Shown one piece after another: positions 5,166-7,342 of a stretch of DNA of 7,342 bases. A program made the translations under genes and the position numbers. This stretch comes from Flavisolibacter sp. (lineage in GTDB: Bacteria > Bacteroidota > Bacteroidia > Chitinophagales > Chitinophagaceae), in assembly GCA_025936195.1 (NCBI GenBank), contig JAICTW010000114.1, forward strand, positions 1-7,342, in the 5' to 3' direction. Position 1 is the first letter of the stretch, and each line of letters opens with the position of its first letter. A model generated the notes under the pieces. That model was not told where the DNA came from, ran no database searches, and saw only the letters and a list, made by a program, of their open reading frames with translations.

Positions 5166-6068
5166 CTACGATTTCCACAAACTCTCCGGATACTCCTTTA
5201 GCTTCACCAGTTCATTCAAACTTCTTTGCACTACAGGTGCATCTTCTTTATACGTGACACCAAACCATTTGGCTGATGTGGGAATAACCTTGATCACACC
5301 TTTACCAGCCCTGACCCATTGATCGGCAGTAAATGGAATTAAGTATTCTGCCTTCGGATTATTGATGTTCTGCTCTAAAAAATCCTTGAAACCTTTTTCG
5401 ATAAATTCAAAAACTGAAGGATGAAAACACCAGAAGTTCATAGAAGCGACAGCATCTTCGGGCAGCTCCGTTTTTTTATCTTCCTCTTCATCCACCATCT
5501 TTCCGTTTTGCCTTGATATTTTCAATCGCTCCTTTATTCCGATCAGATTGTTATTGGCATCTACCTGGCAAACGCCACGGCTTACGGTTCCATGTTCGGA
5601 AAGTGTGTTGGCCAATTTGTAACCAATGATGGCATACACATCAGGCCTGCATTGGTTCCTCAAAAAATCATTTGCTTTTTGGAAACTGTCTCCACCATAA
5701 AAATCATCAGCATTAATTACAGCAAAAGGTTCATTCACCGCTTCTTTCGCACATAAAATAGCATGCGATGTTCCCCAGGGTTTTTTTCTGTCCGCGGGAA
5801 CCGTATATCCTTCCATGTACTTCTCCATTTCCTGGTACACATATTCTGTTTCTATTTTTCCTTTCAGTTTTGGTTCAAAGATGGCTTTGAAATCTTCAGC
5901 AAAATCTTTGCGGATAATGAAAACTACTTTTTGGAATCCAGCCTTGATCGCATCATAAATTGAATAATCCATAATGGTTTCCCCACCTGGACCAAATTGT
6001 TGTATCTGTTTCATGCTGCCATAACGTGAAGCCATTCCTGCGGCCATGATCACTAATGTAGATTTCAT
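5166..6068 (-). CDS. Sugar-phosphate nucleotidyltransferase-like protein (NTP_transferase family)
   Basis: This 300-residue cytoplasmic protein has the fold signature of nucleotide-sugar pyrophosphorylases, which join a sugar-1-phosphate to an NMP from NTP and release pyrophosphate. Visible landmarks are the N-terminal nucleotide-binding loop MAAGMASRYGSMKQ (8-21), with K20 at the position of the usual conserved Lys, then PWGTSHA (97-103), and the metal-binding NADDFYG (119-125). Near the C-terminus are EYLIP (241-245) and WFGVTYKED (268-276). The loop differs from the classical GxGxRxxPxTxxxPK form (SMKQ instead of a PK end, and GPGG after it), so the sugar and nucleotide are not predictable. 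It lacks a long C-terminal acyltransferase domain, so it is not a bifunctional GlmU. The ATG at 6068 is well placed at MKSTLVIMAAG. The gene diverges from the PLP enzyme across 46 bases and ends just before the shared terminator. Confidence 0.88.
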   Translation of the reverse strand: MKSTLVIMAAGMASRYGSMKQIQQFGPGGETIMDYSIYDAIKAGFQKVVFIIRKDFAEDFKAIFEPKLKGKIETEYVYQEMEKYMEGYTVPADRKKPWGTSHAILCAKEAVNEPFAVINADDFYGGDSFQKANDFLRNQCRPDVYAIIGYKLANTLSEHGTVSRGVCQVDANNNLIGIKERLKISRQNGKMVDEEEDKKTELPEDAVASMNFWCFHPSVFEFIEKGFKDFLEQNINNPKAEYLIPFTADQWVRAGKGVIKVIPTSAKWFGVTYKEDAPVVQRSLNELVKLKEYPESLWKS

Positions 6069-6091
6069 CTTTTATTTTTTAAAATTGGGTT

Positions 6092-6099
6092 CGAAAATA
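6092..6099 (-). promoter_or_regulatory. Candidate -7 element for the nucleotidyltransferase gene
   Basis: On the minus strand these bases read TATTTTCG, seven of eight matches to TAnnTTTG, 23 bases before the ATG. The 46-base divergent gap leaves little other room for a promoter. No -33 element is convincing. Confidence 0.3.
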
Positions 6100-6100
6100 A

Positions 6101-6108
6101 TAAATTCG
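6101..6108 (+). promoter_or_regulatory. Candidate -7 element for the PLP-enzyme gene
   Basis: TAAATTCG matches TAnnTTTG at seven of eight positions and ends six bases before the preferred ATG at 6115. If real, the transcript would be nearly leaderless. It lies beside the opposing candidate at 6092-6099. Both are weak calls. Confidence 0.28.
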
Positions 6109-6114
6109 GCACGT

Positions 6115-7023
6115 ATGCTGAATGATCGGTTGCTACATCCTGAAAACATCCGGGCTGACCGGGTGCATTTTTTATCAAAATTTCATACCACGGTTGATGT
6201 GCTCCGGCTGGACCTGCTTCATCCTGTTGTATCAGGAAATAAATGGTTCAAGCTGAAAGAATATTTAATAGAAGCAAAAGCTTTAAATAAAAAAACCATT
6301 GCAAGTTTCGGCGGCGCTTATTCCAATCATATTGTTGCCACTGCCGCCGCAGCGCAAATGAACGGACTCAAAAGTATGGGCATCATTCGATGCCAAAAAC
6401 CCAGGCAGCTTTCGCATACTTTACAACAGGCCATGAATTTTGGAATGGAACTTCATTTTATTTCAAGAGAAGCGTATAAGGAAAAAACAATTCCCTCTGA
6501 AGTTTGGATGCATTATGATCCTAACGAAATTTATTTCATTAATGAAGGTGGTTATGGCAGCAAAGGAATGGAAGGCGCCAAAGATATCCTCAATCAAACA
6601 GATGCTTCATCTTACACACACATCATTGCTGCTGTTGGAACCGGAACAACAGTAGCGGGATTGACAGAAGCATCCAACAGTAATCAAAAAATAATTGGTA
6701 TCAGCGTTCTAAAAAACAGTTTTTCCTTGCAGCAAGAAATTGAAGCACTCCTTTCAAAAGACAATCAAAAAAAATTTTCGCTCATTCACGATTATCATTT
6801 TGGAGGTTATGCCAAATGCACGCAAGCACTTTTGAACTTTATGAATGATTGGTATCGTCAAACTGGCATCCCGTCTGACTTTGTTTATACCGGGAAACTA
6901 TTTTTTGCAGCGAATGATCTTGTTCAAAAAAACTATTTTCCTGAGAAAAGCAGATTGCTTATCATTCACAGCGGAGGATTGCAAGGCAATCAATCACTGT
7001 CAAAGGGAACGTTAATATTCTGA
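6115..7023 (+). CDS. PLP-dependent ACC deaminase/D-cysteine desulfhydrase-like enzyme
   Basis: This 302-residue protein belongs to the tryptophan-synthase-beta fold (type II) PLP enzymes. GNKWFKLKEYL (41-51) carries the presumed PLP lysine K43, matching GNK-x-RK-LE in ACC deaminases. FGGAYSNH (65-72) holds the Ser-Asn cofactor and substrate loop. GTGTTVAGL (175-183) is the phosphate-binding loop. YTGKLF (258-263) and HSGG (285-288) fit the C-terminal active-site segments. Relatives deaminate 1-aminocyclopropane-1-carboxylate or release sulfide from D-cysteine; annotation pipelines often apply both names, and the true substrate here is unknown. Length is slightly shorter than the roughly 330 residues of characterised members. 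I chose ATG 6115 over the in-frame ATG 6046. The longer start would add a hydrophobic, non-conserved leader and overlap the divergent gene's start. It ends 41 bases before the next gene. Confidence 0.88.
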   Translation: MLNDRLLHPENIRADRVHFLSKFHTTVDVLRLDLLHPVVSGNKWFKLKEYLIEAKALNKKTIASFGGAYSNHIVATAAAAQMNGLKSMGIIRCQKPRQLSHTLQQAMNFGMELHFISREAYKEKTIPSEVWMHYDPNEIYFINEGGYGSKGMEGAKDILNQTDASSYTHIIAAVGTGTTVAGLTEASNSNQKIIGISVLKNSFSLQQEIEALLSKDNQKKFSLIHDYHFGGYAKCTQALLNFMNDWYRQTGIPSDFVYTGKLFFAANDLVQKNYFPEKSRLLIIHSGGLQGNQSLSKGTLIF

Positions 7024-7032
7024 CGCCCCGCT

Positions 7033-7040
7033 TATATTTG
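7033..7040 (+). promoter_or_regulatory. Bacteroidota -7 promoter element for the terminal gene
   Basis: TATATTTG is an exact TAnnTTTG match, beginning 10 bases after the PLP-enzyme stop and ending 24 bases before ATG 7065 (30 before ATG 7071). It suggests the last gene has its own promoter. No clear -33 TTG is seen; that region lies within the end of the previous gene. Confidence 0.55.
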
Positions 7041-7064
7041 TACGGTTTTCAGAAAATTTGCCCA

Positions 7065-7342
7065 ATGATTATGAATCGTTTTTATTTACTCATCTCCGTT
7101 TTACTGCTTATATCTGTTGCAGGTTTTGGTCAGGATACCTTGCCGAAATTCACCGTTACCAGTGCAGGCGCCAACCGCAATATTATTGGGTGGGTAAATA
7201 CTTATGGCCTGGTAAAACAGATCAGCATTCAACGTTCATTTGATAGTCTTACCAATTTCAAAACCATTTTAAGTGTAGCCGATCCTAACTCCAGGCAAAA
7301 TGGTTTTGCTGATACCAAAGCGCCTAACGATCATATGTTTTA
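7065..7342 (+). CDS. Secreted protein of unknown function, 3' partial
   Basis: From ATG 7065 (or ATG 7071, two codons on) the frame stays open to the window end, 92 full codons with no stop. The protein starts MIMNRFYLLISVLLLISVAG, a clear Sec signal peptide, followed by FGQD, a cleavage context usual in Bacteroidota, so the mature protein probably starts at Gln or Asp near residue 23. The mature part (KFTVTSAGANRNIIGWVNTYG, then IQRSFDSLTNFKTI, then NGFADTKAPNDHMF) has the alternating pattern of a beta-sandwich. The WVN, QRS-D-S-FKTI and DTKAP segments recall fibronectin type III-like repeats of secreted Chitinophagaceae proteins. I cannot assign a function. An exact TAnnTTTG element precedes it. 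The rest of the gene is outside the window, so length and any sorting domain are unknown. Confidence 0.8.
   Translation, partial: MIMNRFYLLISVLLLISVAGFGQDTLPKFTVTSAGANRNIIGWVNTYGLVKQISIQRSFDSLTNFKTILSVADPNSRQNGFADTKAPNDHMF

Noticed and set aside
6046..6114. Longer N-terminus for the PLP enzyme
   Set aside because: It would overlap the start of the divergent nucleotidyltransferase gene and add a non-conserved stretch; homology-like sequence starts after ATG 6115.
7058..7243. 61-codon + strand frame at the right end
   Set aside because: It is out of frame with the signal-peptide protein that stays open to the window end and lacks any recognisable feature.

Overview
The window looks like chromosomal DNA of a Bacteroidota bacterium, most likely a member of the Chitinophagaceae or a close relative. 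Three things point there: exact TAnnTTTG -7 promoter elements at the starts of some genes, starts without clear Shine-Dalgarno sequences, and small lipoproteins and a Gln-Asp-type signal peptide cleavage site of the usual Bacteroidota style. The family assignment is inference. The DNA is densely coded, no gap exceeds about 200 bases, and I see no mobile element, CRISPR array, tRNA or rRNA.

Left part (1-2781). The 3' end of glmS (isomerase half, + strand) converges on a complete DEAD-box RNA helicase gene of the DeaD/CsdA type (- strand) that carries a C-terminal DbpA-type RNA-binding domain. A degenerate heptamer repeat sits at their junction. The 197-base gap upstream of the helicase holds its promoter, a strong imperfect inverted repeat and an intrinsic terminator for the lipoprotein genes further right.

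Centre (2782-5120). This is the most interesting section. On the + strand, an ECF-like sigma factor gene overlaps by one base (TGATG) a gene for an unusual membrane protein. That protein has a cytoplasmic anti-sigma-like N-terminus, one transmembrane helix, a short coiled coil and an extracytoplasmic trypsin/HtrA-like protease domain with an intact His-Asp-Ser triad. Divergently, on the - strand, lie two tandem genes for 68-residue lipoproteins that both begin CNNS after processing. The 103-base divergent gap contains a nearly perfect inverted repeat of GTAACCC, its arms reading towards each other across a central A7T6 tract. I propose, as inference, that this is one regulatory unit: a sigma factor, its membrane tether fused to a periplasmic protease sensor, and envelope lipoproteins under shared control. 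A strong hairpin at 5074-5111 ends the operon and can also serve the convergent gene.

Right part (5121-7342). A sugar-phosphate nucleotidyltransferase-like gene (- strand) is divergent, across 46 bases, from a PLP-dependent ACC deaminase/D-cysteine desulfhydrase-like gene (+ strand). The window ends inside a gene for a secreted protein of unknown function, preceded by an exact TAnnTTTG element. These flanking genes look like ordinary housekeeping or metabolic genes with no evident link to the central locus.
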